The notes under the pieces: model-generated
Seen by the model: only the letters and a program-made list of their open reading frames with translations
Database searches by the model: none
What the model was told of the DNA's origin: nothing
Shown: in pieces, positions 1-6,737 of the stretch
How the letters are laid out: every line of letters starts with the position of its first letter
Numbering within the stretch: the first letter of the stretch is position 1
Program-made: the position numbers and the translations under genes
Origin: Leptolyngbya sp. FACHB-60
GTDB taxonomy: Bacteria > Cyanobacteriota > Cyanobacteriia > Phormidesmidales > Phormidesmidaceae
Direction: 5' to 3'
Length of the DNA: 39,222 nt
NCBI RefSeq assembly: GCF_014695775.1
Contig: NZ_JACJOX010000002.1
Coordinates: 1-39,222, forward strand

Positions 1-113
1 CGGAGGTTTGGAGGTCGGCGGCAAGGCGCGATCGCAACTCTGCCGGAGCTGTTTTGACCATCGCGTCCACTTCATCCCGGGTCAAGTTAAAGGTTTGCCA
101 AGAGCCCGATGCC
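1..113. repeat. Left copy of 113-bp terminal direct repeat (circular junction)
   Basis: Bases 1-113 are identical to 39110-39222. An exact repeat confined to the two contig ends is what an assembler leaves when it closes a circle. It also lies inside one reading frame that continues across the join. The unique molecule is therefore about 39,109 bp. Confidence 0.95.
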
Positions 114-827
114 AACGCATTCATCGGCGAAAAACTGCTGGGATAAAATTCCACCCCATCTACATCAGTCAGAGCATTAATGTTGGGGTCAAATTTGCTA
201 TTCCATTCTCCCCATGTTCTGTGGGGGTTTTTGGCCCCAAGGCGACTGCGTATCTCTTGAGATTGCTCTACCTCTTGCTTAAATCCTTCATTCAACCAGC
301 GGCTCTCTAAATCACGAAGCTGTTGCCGAAGTCGAGGTTCTTCTACCCTAAGCCAGTGCTCTTTGAGAATGGGATCCGTTGTGGTTTCACCAGTAATTTT
401 GGCTGAGTTGTAATACTCTTGGAGCACAAACCACTGATCACGAAATTGATTATAGGCTTTCACCGCTGGACTTTGCTCTGGCCAGCCGTCGGCACTAGCA
501 ACACTTAAGAACTGTACAGCTCGTTGGTATTGGGCTTCTTCCTGAGCCGTGCGGGTAGACTGGGCTAATTCGGTATCATGCCCACCTAAAACATCGCCAT
601 AAATATCCCAAAGATAGTGGGCTTCTACCGGTTGCCACGCCTGTCCATTGGGGATTAAGTTGACCAGCAGTGAAAATTCTTTTAGTCGAGACACATTGAA
701 ATTTTGCACAAAACTCAGGTCATCCTGAGTATATTGCAGCGGGGTGAGGGGAAAGCTGAGAAATGTATTGTCACCCCCAAAAACACTTTGGGCTTTTCGT
801 AAGGGCCAATTGAGCGATCGCGTTCAT
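1..827 (-). CDS. Unknown-function protein, N-terminal part; gene crosses the circular junction and is frameshifted near its start
   Basis: I do not recognise this protein. The likely start is ATG at 827-825, preceded by AAGGA at 838-834 with a 6-nt gap. Its frame stops at 773-771 after 18 codons. The long open frame, which has no start codon of its own before residue ~40, begins one base later. It runs on through base 1 and continues at 39109 down to 38301, giving about 544 aa if the frames are joined. The shift falls in C5A5 at 774-783 (T5G5 on the coding strand), so one surplus base would explain it. The part here is soluble-looking, rich in Q, E and W, with no membrane segment. A 155-aa gene lies 159 nt upstream on the same strand, probably co-transcribed. 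The frameshift could be a sequencing error, a real mutation or recoding. Confidence 0.6.
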
Positions 828-986
828 AATTTTTCCTTAATTAAATTGAGCCTAAGATGATAAGTTTTGGCAGAAAAAATGGCTTTCCAAGAGAGATAAA
901 AAGCTTGAGAAAAATTGAGATTTGAATTAAATTATTTGCTCAAATCTCAATCTCAATACTCAAAATTTGTCTACTCTCTCATCTCA

Positions 987-1454
987 TCACTCCTTAATAT
1001 CAGCGGGTAGTTCTGACTGCATTACCTGGCTCATCCGCAGAACATGTTCGTAGCGTTCGGAGAGCGTACCCTCATTGTTCATTACGCTCAGGCGGGTGAA
1101 CTGCTCGTTGTTAAGCTTAGCTAAATCGGGGACAAAATCGACCATGCGGGCAAAGCTTTCGGCCTGCATATAGAGCCGAGCGGTATCGGTTGTCCTCAAT
1201 TGCTCGAGAAGCTCTGGGGTGATTTCTGGAGTTTCAGTTTCAGTACCCAGATCTTCAACAGCAGATTTATTGACAATGCCAGTTAGGCCTTGGCTAAGAA
1301 AGTCAAAATCATCGGCTTCAATGGGCATACCAGGGGTTGTCCAGCTAAAAAAGTTATCTTCCGAAGCAGGGACACTATTATCACCGCTGGTTAGCACATC
1401 ATATAGGCTAGCCATAATCGAATTGGCTAAAGCACTCGGAGTTTCGAAGGACAT
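987..1454 (-). CDS. Conserved-looking protein of unknown function, 155 aa
   Basis: I do not recognise the family. The ATG at 1454 has an AGGAGA ribosome site 7 nt upstream, so the start is well supported. The protein is acidic, soluble and mostly helical in appearance, with a Ser/Asp/Glu-rich N-terminal third. A Gln/Met/Glu-rich C-terminal half includes NNEGTLSERYEHVLRMSQVM. No signal peptide, metal motif or membrane segment is visible. The 827-to-38301 gene follows on the same strand after an AT-rich 159-nt gap, so the two probably form a unit. No mobile or regulatory gene is adjacent. Confidence 0.75.
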   Translation of the reverse strand: MSFETPSALANSIMASLYDVLTSGDNSVPASEDNFFSWTTPGMPIEADDFDFLSQGLTGIVNKSAVEDLGTETETPEITPELLEQLRTTDTARLYMQAESFARMVDFVPDLAKLNNEQFTRLSVMNNEGTLSERYEHVLRMSQVMQSELPADIKE

Positions 1455-1773
1455 AATCAGGTCTCCTAGTTTTAAGGCATAGCTTTGGCAGCCTAGTTCT
1501 TGTCAAATTCGTCAATTTATCCTGGACTTAACCATTCAGAAATTTGCGGCTTCAGTTGTTAAGTAGTTGAAAAGAAAAAATGCTGCCGGTCAACTATGTT
1601 TCTAAGTATGGGAATCTAGTATTTGTTTGACATGACCCACGCGGGTACTTCTTGCTTAACAAGCTTTAGAGAATATCGACAAGAAGCGACTTGACTGTTG
1701 CAATGCTCCTCTTTTCGGTAACCCACCCGCTTTCTCTCAAGCGTCCTATCTCTCCGCTGTTCCCAATCGTCAC
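1455..1773. other. Gene-free leader of the 155-aa gene
   Basis: No coding frame is supportable here. The minus-strand leader ends in a good ribosome site. A consensus-like TTGACA occurs on the plus strand at 1627-1632 without a convincing -10 box. CTTCTTG (1648-1654) and CAAGAAG (1680-1686) form a short inverted repeat. The promoter of the two-gene minus unit should lie here but I cannot pin it down. Confidence 0.4.
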
Positions 1774-1807
1774 CATATGATTAACTGATTAATCAGTTAA
1801 TCATATG
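1774..1807. repeat. Perfect 34-bp palindrome with no spacer
   Basis: Each arm is CATATGATTAACTGATT followed by its exact reverse complement. The core GATTAACTGATTAATCAGTTAATC recurs in the 26-bp palindrome at 2712-2737, and related TTAATC/GATTAA units surround parA-parB. This fits a binding site for the plasmid's ribbon-helix-helix protein (a centromere-like or operator site), or part of the replication origin. The link to the partition protein is inferred from shared sequence only. Confidence 0.75.
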
Positions 1808-1922
1808 AACCTTAAAGGGAAAAAAGAATACCTGTTCGGCTAAGCGATTGAGCGCTTAAGCACTTATCCTGAGCCTCAACTCAAGCTCCGATTGGGCGAT
1901 CGGGATAAAACCTCGGTATAGT

Positions 1923-2018
1923 GCCCGTGAATTTGACGGTGGGCGGCTGAACCCAGCCAGTGCTTTAAGGTGAATCCATTAAATAACCCCCAATGCACAA
2001 GGCACCGGGGGCGGTTTT
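1923..2018 (+). ncRNA. Candidate small RNA of about 90 nt ending in an intrinsic terminator
   Basis: No coding frame precedes it, yet the plus strand carries an orphan terminator-like hairpin: C5 at 1987-1991, G5 at 2007-2011, then TTTT at 2015-2018. A TATAGT -10 box lies at 1917-1922, with a weak TTGGGC -35 at 1892-1897 and a long 19-bp spacer. Between them is a perfect GGCTG/CAGCC hairpin (1945-1949 with 1954-1958) and a weaker GCCC/GGGC stem. The combination suggests a structured RNA of unknown role. The weak -35 box is the main doubt. Confidence 0.4.
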
Positions 2019-2711
2019 GCTATATGGAGTTTGCTATAAGTTGACTGTGTTAGGAGTAGCTGCTGCCTCCCTTACAGTGCCTCAAACCCAAGGGCATAGA
2101 CAGAGTTTCTAGTCATATTCATCAGAACTTGGTTTGCACCCAAAGCCCCTCAACCTTTCGGTAAACTGTGACTCCCGTCACTTACAGAACCCCAAAGTCC
2201 CCAAGGGCAACGCCTGGAATGAGTGCTACACGAAGTGAGGGTTAAAATTAGCCTATCGACTCGTGTAGACAGCAGCTGTGCCTTGGCAATGGTCAACGTT
2301 TCTATTAACCTCTCCGCTACGCGGCAATGCCGGAGCTGTTGTTTCAACGCACGCAGCCCCTACCTGGTTTGTGCAGTCCATCCAGCTGGACCAGAGCAGC
2401 GGCGATGCCCCGACTTTGAGTCTCTCACGCCCGTTGCTCAGCGCCCTAGCGACAGCTCACCGCAGACCCCAGTAATGGAGCCTGATTGGATGAGGTTTTG
2501 GGGACCGTCAGATGAGGAATGGTTAGCCGTTTGGGGGACAGAGGATTTGGGTGAGGGCGACTCAACCTCCGAGATTTCGACAGCAAGGTTTGAATAAGCT
2601 CATCACAATTTACCGCCGCCTATGACAGGGCTGCCAAAACGGTCATATTGGCCAATGTCGCTGGCTCAGACAAGACATCGCACAACTTTGGGCATCGCCC
2701 CATCAGAGAAT
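2019..2711. other. Intergenic stretch with no convincing gene
   Basis: Short frames exist (for example plus strand 2223-2597), but none has a ribosome site, a family signature or a globular-looking composition. CTACACGA at 2226-2233 and TCGTGTAG at 2261-2268 form an 8-bp inverted repeat with a 27-nt loop. I see no promoter/terminator pair. It may be decayed sequence between the candidate small RNA and the partition region. Confidence 0.45.
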
Positions 2712-2737
2712 CGATTAACTGATTAATCAGTTAATCG
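2712..2737. repeat. Perfect 26-bp palindrome, second copy of the par-region core
   Basis: The arms are CGATTAACTGATT and its exact complement. The inner 24 bases match the 1774-1807 palindrome, while the outer bases differ. It lies about 250 bp before parA. Shared sequence with the repeats around parA-parB suggests the same DNA-binding protein. Confidence 0.75.
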
Positions 2738-2865
2738 GTGGCTTTCATCAGTAAATGGTTCTGATTAAGACTCATCCCCCTGTCGACAGCTGCGGTGCGG
2801 GCAAGCGGCTGCTCGCCCACAAGCCAACCATCCTTTTCGAAGGCAGCTAATTACCTAAGCGCCAC

Positions 2866-2974
2866 TTTGATTAATCAGCTAATTGCTTAATCATTTATTC
2901 AACCCATCAATTAAGCGATAAGATTCGACTATTCAGGCAAGCGCTTAAACAGCTAACTGATTAACCGGTTAATC
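2866..2974. promoter_or_regulatory. Repeat-rich region directly upstream of parA, probable par operator/centromere
   Basis: The stretch is dense in GATTAATC-, GCTTAATC- and CTTAAAC-like units. It ends in a 16-bp perfect palindrome, GATTAACCGGTTAATC, at 2959-2974, only 10 bp before the parA ATG. In plasmid loci encoding a small ParA and a ribbon-helix-helix partner, the partner commonly binds such repeats to repress the operon and to form the partition complex. I cannot separate -35/-10 boxes from the repeats. Confidence 0.6.
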
Positions 2975-2984
2975 GAACAAGCAA

Positions 2985-3581
2985 ATGATTATTACTGTTG
3001 CCGGATTCAAAGGCGGGGTTGGCAAGACCACCACCGCCGTGCACCTAGCCTGCTACTTCGCCCAACAATCTGACAAGACTCTGCTGGTTGATGGCGATCC
3101 CAACCGCTCATCCCTTTCTTGGTCAAAACGCGGAACACTGCCCTTTCAAGTCTGCGACCTGATGTCGGCGGCTAAAGCCTCTAGAGGCAAAGAGCACGTC
3201 ATTGTCGATACTGAAGCCCATCCCGATGAAGATGAGCTACAGGCTCTGGCTGAGGGGTGCGATCTGCTGGTCTTACCTTCCACCCCCGATGCCCTGGCCC
3301 TAGAGGCCCTGTTGTCCACCGTTGATAACCTTCAAAACCTGACCTCTTACGGAGTGGCGCTCACGATGGTCGACAGCCGCAAAAAAGGCACCGCGACCCA
3401 AGCCAAAGAAACGCTTAACCGCTTAAGCATTCCAGTTTTCAATCAAATGATTAGGCGCTTAACCGCTTACGAAAAAGCGGCTCTGGCCGGAGTGCCTGTC
3501 TATGAAACGGGCGATCGCTTTGGTCGCATTGCCTGGGGAGAGTATGAATCGCTAGCCAAGGAGATTGAGAGCCATGCCTGA
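2985..3581 (+). CDS. parA: ParA family partition ATPase
   Basis: This 198-aa protein has the deviant Walker A motif KGGVGKTT at residues 9-16. LLVDGDPNRSS around residues 33-43 is the A' motif with its Asp, and VIVDTEAH near residue 72 is the Walker B region. It lacks an N-terminal helix-turn-helix, so it resembles the short (type Ib) ParA proteins that work with a small DNA-binding partner. The family forms dynamic ATP-bound filaments or gradients on the nucleoid that move plasmid copies apart. The ATG follows a palindrome by 10 bp without a strong ribosome site. Its stop overlaps the next gene. Copies of the CGCTTAACCGCTTA-type repeat occur inside the 3' half (near 3411-3470), which is unusual for coding DNA and suggests extra binding sites. 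Confidence 0.92.
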   Translation: MIITVAGFKGGVGKTTTAVHLACYFAQQSDKTLLVDGDPNRSSLSWSKRGTLPFQVCDLMSAAKASRGKEHVIVDTEAHPDEDELQALAEGCDLLVLPSTPDALALEALLSTVDNLQNLTSYGVALTMVDSRKKGTATQAKETLNRLSIPVFNQMIRRLTAYEKAALAGVPVYETGDRFGRIAWGEYESLAKEIESHA

Positions 3582-3843
3582 TGCATCCAGCATGTTCGAC
3601 AAACTAGCCCAAAAGCGAGAAAAGGTAAAATCGGCCCCAGACCCAGTGCCGGAGACGGAGCCAAAAAAGCGTCAGCGCAAAGCCACTGGCAAGCGCTCTG
3701 ACCCCAACTACATTCAGGTAGGAGCCTACATCCCCATAGAGCTCAACAAAAGTGTCAAACGACGGCTAGTGGATACTGACCAGGATTTCTCTGAGCTGGT
3801 GGCTGAACTATTAGCCCAGTGGGTTCAAAGCAACAATGATTAA
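3574..3843 (+). CDS. Ribbon-helix-helix partition protein, ParB/ParG-like partner of ParA
   Basis: The ATG at 3574 overlaps the parA stop and has AAGGAG at 3559-3564, so I prefer it to the upstream in-frame TTG at 3565. The product is 89 aa. An N-terminal flexible, Lys/Pro-rich tail leads to YIQVGAYIPIELNKSVKRRL, then a C-terminal half resembling a MetJ/Arc/CopG beta-helix-helix fold. In short-ParA systems the partner binds centromere repeats with this domain and stimulates ParA through the basic tail. The last codons (AAT GAT TAA) are themselves part of the downstream repeat array, so gene end and binding site overlap. The role is inferred from position and fold; sequence identity is low in this class. 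Confidence 0.8.
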   Translation: MPDASSMFDKLAQKREKVKSAPDPVPETEPKKRQRKATGKRSDPNYIQVGAYIPIELNKSVKRRLVDTDQDFSELVAELLAQWVQSNND

Positions 3844-3885
3844 TCAATTAATCAATTAATCGGCCAAGCGATTAACCGATTAATT
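3838..3885. repeat. Array of six 8-bp iteron registers at the parB stop codon
   Basis: In 8-bp steps the sequence reads GATTAATC, AATTAATC, AATTAATC, GGCCAAGC, GATTAACC, GATTAATT. Five of six match a GATTAAYC consensus closely. Contiguous short repeats of this sort are typical ribbon-helix-helix binding arrays. The first unit overlaps the stop codon at 3841-3843. Confidence 0.7.
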
Positions 3886-4193
3886 GTCCTTCTTAAGATC
3901 TCGGCTCACCTAACCCTTAGCTGGAAGGACATCACTATCGATATCGGTTCATAGATCGGATCCCTTTCCATTTCTGAGCATGTCTCCACCGCTCACTGCT
4001 TAGTCAAGCTCCATTTGGATCACCCTGTACTCCTTATTGGACTAGAGTTGTGCAGCGCGATCGCCTTAACCCAGACCACACCCTAATCCATCTTTAATTA
4101 ATCGAATAATCGCTTAATTAACTATTCGATTAACTGCCTATTAGACAGCCAGAGTAGTCACCGTGTGGACATCGTGAGGTAAATACTTGACTT
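3886..4193. other. Gene-free spacer with a second AT-rich repeat cluster
   Basis: No gene is visible. At 4093-4136 there is a dense TTAATTAATCGAATAATCG-type cluster in which AATCGAATA is followed by its complement TATTCGATT, again related to the par repeats. It lies just beyond the stop of the WGR gene. It may be an outlying partition site or an AT-rich unwinding element; the sequence alone does not decide. Confidence 0.5.
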
Positions 4194-4439
4194 CTAATGC
4201 AGCACATACCCTCGATAGCTCCGGCGTTTAAGGACATCCTGCATCAGTTGATTTCCTTCTTTAAGGTCAGCGCATAAGGTTTCGCACTGCCCACCCTTGC
4301 CCGTTCGGCGGCCACCCCATTTGCGTAACAAGACCCACTCACCAAATAGGTTCTGACGTAAAGCGCACCAATAATAGCGATCGCCCCGCCGCCAGAACAA
4401 CTCCTGCCATTGTGCTGGGTCATAGCTTAACTGGGTCAT
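4194..4439 (-). CDS. Small WGR-domain protein
   Basis: I chose the ATG at 4439 (81 aa) because longer versions overlap a DUF1016 remnant and add poor sequence; AAGG lies just upstream. The pattern follows the WGR fold: RYYWCALRQNLFGEWVLLRK, then WGGRRTGKGGQ (WGR-type turn plus glycines), and a C-terminal KRRSYRGYVLH. WGR domains occur in PARPs and in bacterial stand-alone proteins and are thought to bind nucleic acid. It lies downstream of rep on the same strand with about 300 nt between, so it may be an accessory replication or DNA-binding factor; that role is inference. Confidence 0.7.
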   Translation of the reverse strand: MTQLSYDPAQWQELFWRRGDRYYWCALRQNLFGEWVLLRKWGGRRTGKGGQCETLCADLKEGNQLMQDVLKRRSYRGYVLH

Positions 4440-4478
4440 AGACTCGGCCTTCTCGATCAACAAAAGCTCTATGCCTCG

Positions 4479-4661
4479 TTGCCGTCTAAACTCGATAATA
4501 AGGTGCCTAAAAGTAGAAAGAAAAGTCCCTTGCCACAAAACACTTCTCTACTCCCTGCCGACAATTATGATGTCTTTCTCAAGGGCCTCAAAACATGTAT
4601 ACATCAGGCGCAGGTCAAGGCGGCTCTCGCTGTTAATAAAGAACTAATTATCCTGTACTAG
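4479..4661 (+). pseudogene. N-terminal remnant of a DUF1016 (YhcG-like) PD-(D/E)XK nuclease gene
   Basis: The 60-residue frame resembles the N-terminus of DUF1016/YhcG proteins: DNYDVFLKGLKTCIHQAQVK, then ALAVNKELIILY, which corresponds to the usual IxxAQxRAxxAVNxELIxLY before WxIG. The frame stops right there, about 300 residues short, and no continuation follows in any frame. It overlaps the unlikely N-terminal extension of the opposing WGR gene. The remnant shows that a full DUF1016 gene once stood here or arrived with a recombination event. It cannot be catalytic, because the nuclease domain is C-terminal. Confidence 0.65.
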
Positions 4662-4743
4662 AACCATAGGTCCGAGTCCCCCTAGAAGCTCTGAAGGATA
4701 AGGGGTTGAAGTGCCTAGCTTTTTTGATTTGGGTCACCCTAAA

Positions 4744-6390
4744 TTACCTATCAAGCACACGCAGATGATAGAGCAGTAGTAGCCGCTCCTCTTCCATCAG
4801 TTCAGACCAGCGCTTGCCCTCAAACTGGTCGGCAATAAACTGGCGAATCACCTCACCAGACCAACCCAAGCTCCTAATCTGGTGTTGAATCTGCTCGTGC
4901 AAGTCTGGGTCATAGACATTAAGTTCAGCTTCCTGTGGAAAAGAGGACTCATCCCCCCGTACCCCCCTTTCCGGAGTAAAAGAATTTATATCCGACCCCA
5001 ACTCACCGGCGCAAAGCGCCCCACCTTTCATATCTCTCTCTAAGGGGTGTAATTCCTTGATTTCAAAGGGTTCTAGCGATTCTGGTATCGCTTCAAGTCT
5101 CACCTCTTCAGGGGCTAGAAGGCTTGCTACTGGGGCAATTACACCCTCTTGATGCTCGGGGTGCCAGAGGCTGAGGTGCTTGTAGAGGGTTTGCTGACTG
5201 ACTTTGGCTCCTTGGGCGATCGCCTTCGCCCTGGCCGTGATCTGCTCGGGCAGCTCTCTGGCCTGCTCTAGCGCGGCGTAGACAGTACAGATTCGGTGCT
5301 GGGCTGATTCGGTCTGTCGCTGGTTGAATGGCACCAGGTTGTTTTTGGGGTGGCTAGTGTCGCGGGTAGGGGTAGTGCCTAGGGGCCAGTAGTAGCCTTC
5401 GACGGCTCTGGCCCAGGCGATGACCTTGCGCTCGATCTCGTGCTGGTGGCGGCAGTACTGTTCGTAGCCGGGGCAGGTGAGGGCAATGCGTAGGGTGTAG
5501 TCGATTAGAGCCTGGCCCTGGAGCCCCTCGAAGACACGGCCGTAGCAGGCGATGGTTTTGAGCAGGTGGTTGGTCTGCCCGTAAGCAGTCCAGCCTTCGG
5601 TGATCTCAAGATCGAGGTCATGTCGCCAGCTCTCGACGGGGTGGCTGCGGCGTTTAGGTCGCTTGCGGTGGTTATCCCGGCCAATTTTCATCGCATGGCG
5701 CAGGGTGTCCATGTCTTGGTGGCCAGCTGCGCCATCCCAAAGCCAGAAGAAGCGGGCTAGGCTAGCACCGATGGGGTTGAGATCGTCGTCGAGCAAGCAG
5801 GAGCCGCTGCCAGGCTGCAGGGGTAGCCGGTGCCCCATGTATTCGATAAAAGTCTGAACGCCGTAGGCTTTGACGTTGGGAAAGATTTCGAGCTGTCCGG
5901 CCTGGAGCCGAAACCCCTGGGCTTTGAAGCATTCTTTCAGGGCAACAGCCAGGTTAAAGGTGTTGACCCATTCAGCAAAGGGGATATAGAGGTGCAGACC
6001 GCCGCTCCAGCTGGAGCGCAGCAGGAGAGTGCGGGTAATGCCGATGGTTTCCAGAGCAGTCCGGATCTGAGCCACCCCATCGGCGGTGCAGTAGTCGCCG
6101 CCGGCATCGAGGTCGAGCAGGGCGTAGCGGGTGTCGTGGGTGAAGCGAACGCCGATTAGCTGGTTGGCGTCTTGCCACTGGTTCCAGAGAACGCGGGGCC
6201 GCAGCGGGTGAGTTTTAACCGTGGTCCAGGCGGCTTTGGCGGTGGCGTCATCCGGCCGGTCGGCGCGGATGAAGTTCCAGGGGTAGTGGCCAAAGAGTTC
6301 ACACAGCCGCTGGCCGGTGGGGTCAGCGGGCAGGGGTTCGGAACGGGAAGTCCTACGCGACTCCTCGCCCCATCCTGTAGATGCGGTCAT
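4744..6390 (-). CDS. Plasmid replication protein with an archaeo-eukaryotic primase (primase-polymerase) domain
   Basis: The 548-aa protein carries the three AEP catalytic motifs in order: LLDLD (D93 and D95), SGGLHLY (the sxH motif, His ~133) and QLEIFPN (Glu ~168), followed by HRLPLQPGSG. Together these predict a metal-dependent primase/polymerase. The middle is Arg/Lys- and His-rich. Residues ~380-430 contain an AKVSQQTLYKHLSLWHPEHQ helix-turn-helix-like element, and the C-terminus is acidic. On a plasmid lacking any other Rep candidate, this is the likely initiator/primase. The ATG at 6390 has AGGAG at 6407-6403 with a rather long 12-nt gap. The leader upstream holds a candidate antisense RNA and competing stems. 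No helicase domain is present, so host helicase must be supplied. Confidence 0.85.
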   Translation of the reverse strand: MTASTGWGEESRRTSRSEPLPADPTGQRLCELFGHYPWNFIRADRPDDATAKAAWTTVKTHPLRPRVLWNQWQDANQLIGVRFTHDTRYALLDLDAGGDYCTADGVAQIRTALETIGITRTLLLRSSWSGGLHLYIPFAEWVNTFNLAVALKECFKAQGFRLQAGQLEIFPNVKAYGVQTFIEYMGHRLPLQPGSGSCLLDDDLNPIGASLARFFWLWDGAAGHQDMDTLRHAMKIGRDNHRKRPKRRSHPVESWRHDLDLEITEGWTAYGQTNHLLKTIACYGRVFEGLQGQALIDYTLRIALTCPGYEQYCRHQHEIERKVIAWARAVEGYYWPLGTTPTRDTSHPKNNLVPFNQRQTESAQHRICTVYAALEQARELPEQITARAKAIAQGAKVSQQTLYKHLSLWHPEHQEGVIAPVASLLAPEEVRLEAIPESLEPFEIKELHPLERDMKGGALCAGELGSDINSFTPERGVRGDESSFPQEAELNVYDPDLHEQIQHQIRSLGWSGEVIRQFIADQFEGKRWSELMEEERLLLLYHLRVLDR

Positions 6391-6498
6391 GGGGGTCTCT
6401 CTCTCCTAAAAAAGAGCAATGAGTATTGCCCCGAGAGAGATCCGTGTTACCATAGCCGCATAAGATTATCTGCGCGACTCGGGACTGGTCCTCTCGGG
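6391..6498 (-). promoter_or_regulatory. rep leader with two mutually exclusive stems, one masking the ribosome binding site
   Basis: Plus-strand TCTCTCTC at 6396-6403 (complement of the GA-rich rep ribosome site) pairs with GAGAGAGA at 6433-6440. The same segment, as CCCGAGAG at 6430-6437, is exactly complementary to CTCTCGGG at 6491-6498. The stems share 6433-6437 and cannot form together. In rep mRNA the upstream CCCGAGAG can therefore release the ribosome site, while blocking it would favour masking. A small GCAAT/ATTGC hairpin sits inside the masking loop. Confidence 0.6.
6426..6453 (+). promoter_or_regulatory. Candidate promoter of the antisense RNA
   Basis: TTGCCC at 6426-6431 and TACCAT at 6448-6453 are separated by 16 bp and point toward the terminator at 6511-6544. 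No coding frame follows, so the product would be an untranslated RNA starting near 6460. Confidence 0.45.
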
Positions 6499-6544
6499 TT
6501 TTCGCTTTTTAAAGAGCCGGTGGCATTCGCTGCCGGTTCTTTTT
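6460..6544 (+). ncRNA. Candidate counter-transcribed RNA controlling rep
   Basis: An RNA of about 85 nt would run opposite to rep, fully complementary to the rep leader from roughly 70 to 155 nt upstream of the start codon. It begins at a candidate promoter and ends in a strong intrinsic terminator. It covers 6491-6498, the segment of the leader that would otherwise pair with the anti-ribosome-site sequence. Counter-transcribed RNAs of this size control copy number in many plasmids (for example the pT181 and pIP501 types). The assignment is from architecture; the 5' end is approximate. Confidence 0.6.
6511..6544 (+). terminator. Intrinsic terminator of the antisense RNA
   Basis: GAGCCGGTGGC (6514-6524), a 4-nt loop, then GCTGCCGGTTC (6529-6539) form an 11-bp stem with G-T wobbles, extended by AAA/TTT, followed by T5 at 6540-6544. 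On the opposite strand it also folds within rep mRNA. Confidence 0.8.
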
Positions 6545-6737
6545 GCCTATTAAGGGTCTGGTCAGGACGCTTAATACTGATAGACGCGATCGCTAGGAAG
6601 TTAAACTCAGCGGGGCGTCAATCATGGCCGGATCATAGTACAGCTGTCTAAGCCGGGCAAGGCAAACGCTAAAAATTGGGCTTCAGGGGTGTTTTGGGGT
6701 GGGTATCGGCCTCCTAACGTGCAATAAAAGACTGTGG

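Noticed and set aside
28..35. HIP1 octamers as a mobile or regulatory repeat
   Set aside because: GCGATCGC occurs throughout genes and spacers as the usual cyanobacterial HIP1 signature; individual copies mean nothing special.
2223..2597. Plus-strand frame of 124 codons upstream of parA
   Set aside because: No ribosome site, mixed Cys/Ser/Arg-rich composition and no family signature; overlapping frames of similar length exist in the same DNA.
3838..3885. CRISPR-like array
   Set aside because: The repeats are 8 bp, contiguous and without spacers; they fit protein-binding iterons. No cas genes are present anywhere in the window.
5566..6159. Several plus-strand frames of 64 to 109 codons opposite rep
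   Set aside because: They mirror the rep codon pattern and have no signals of their own.
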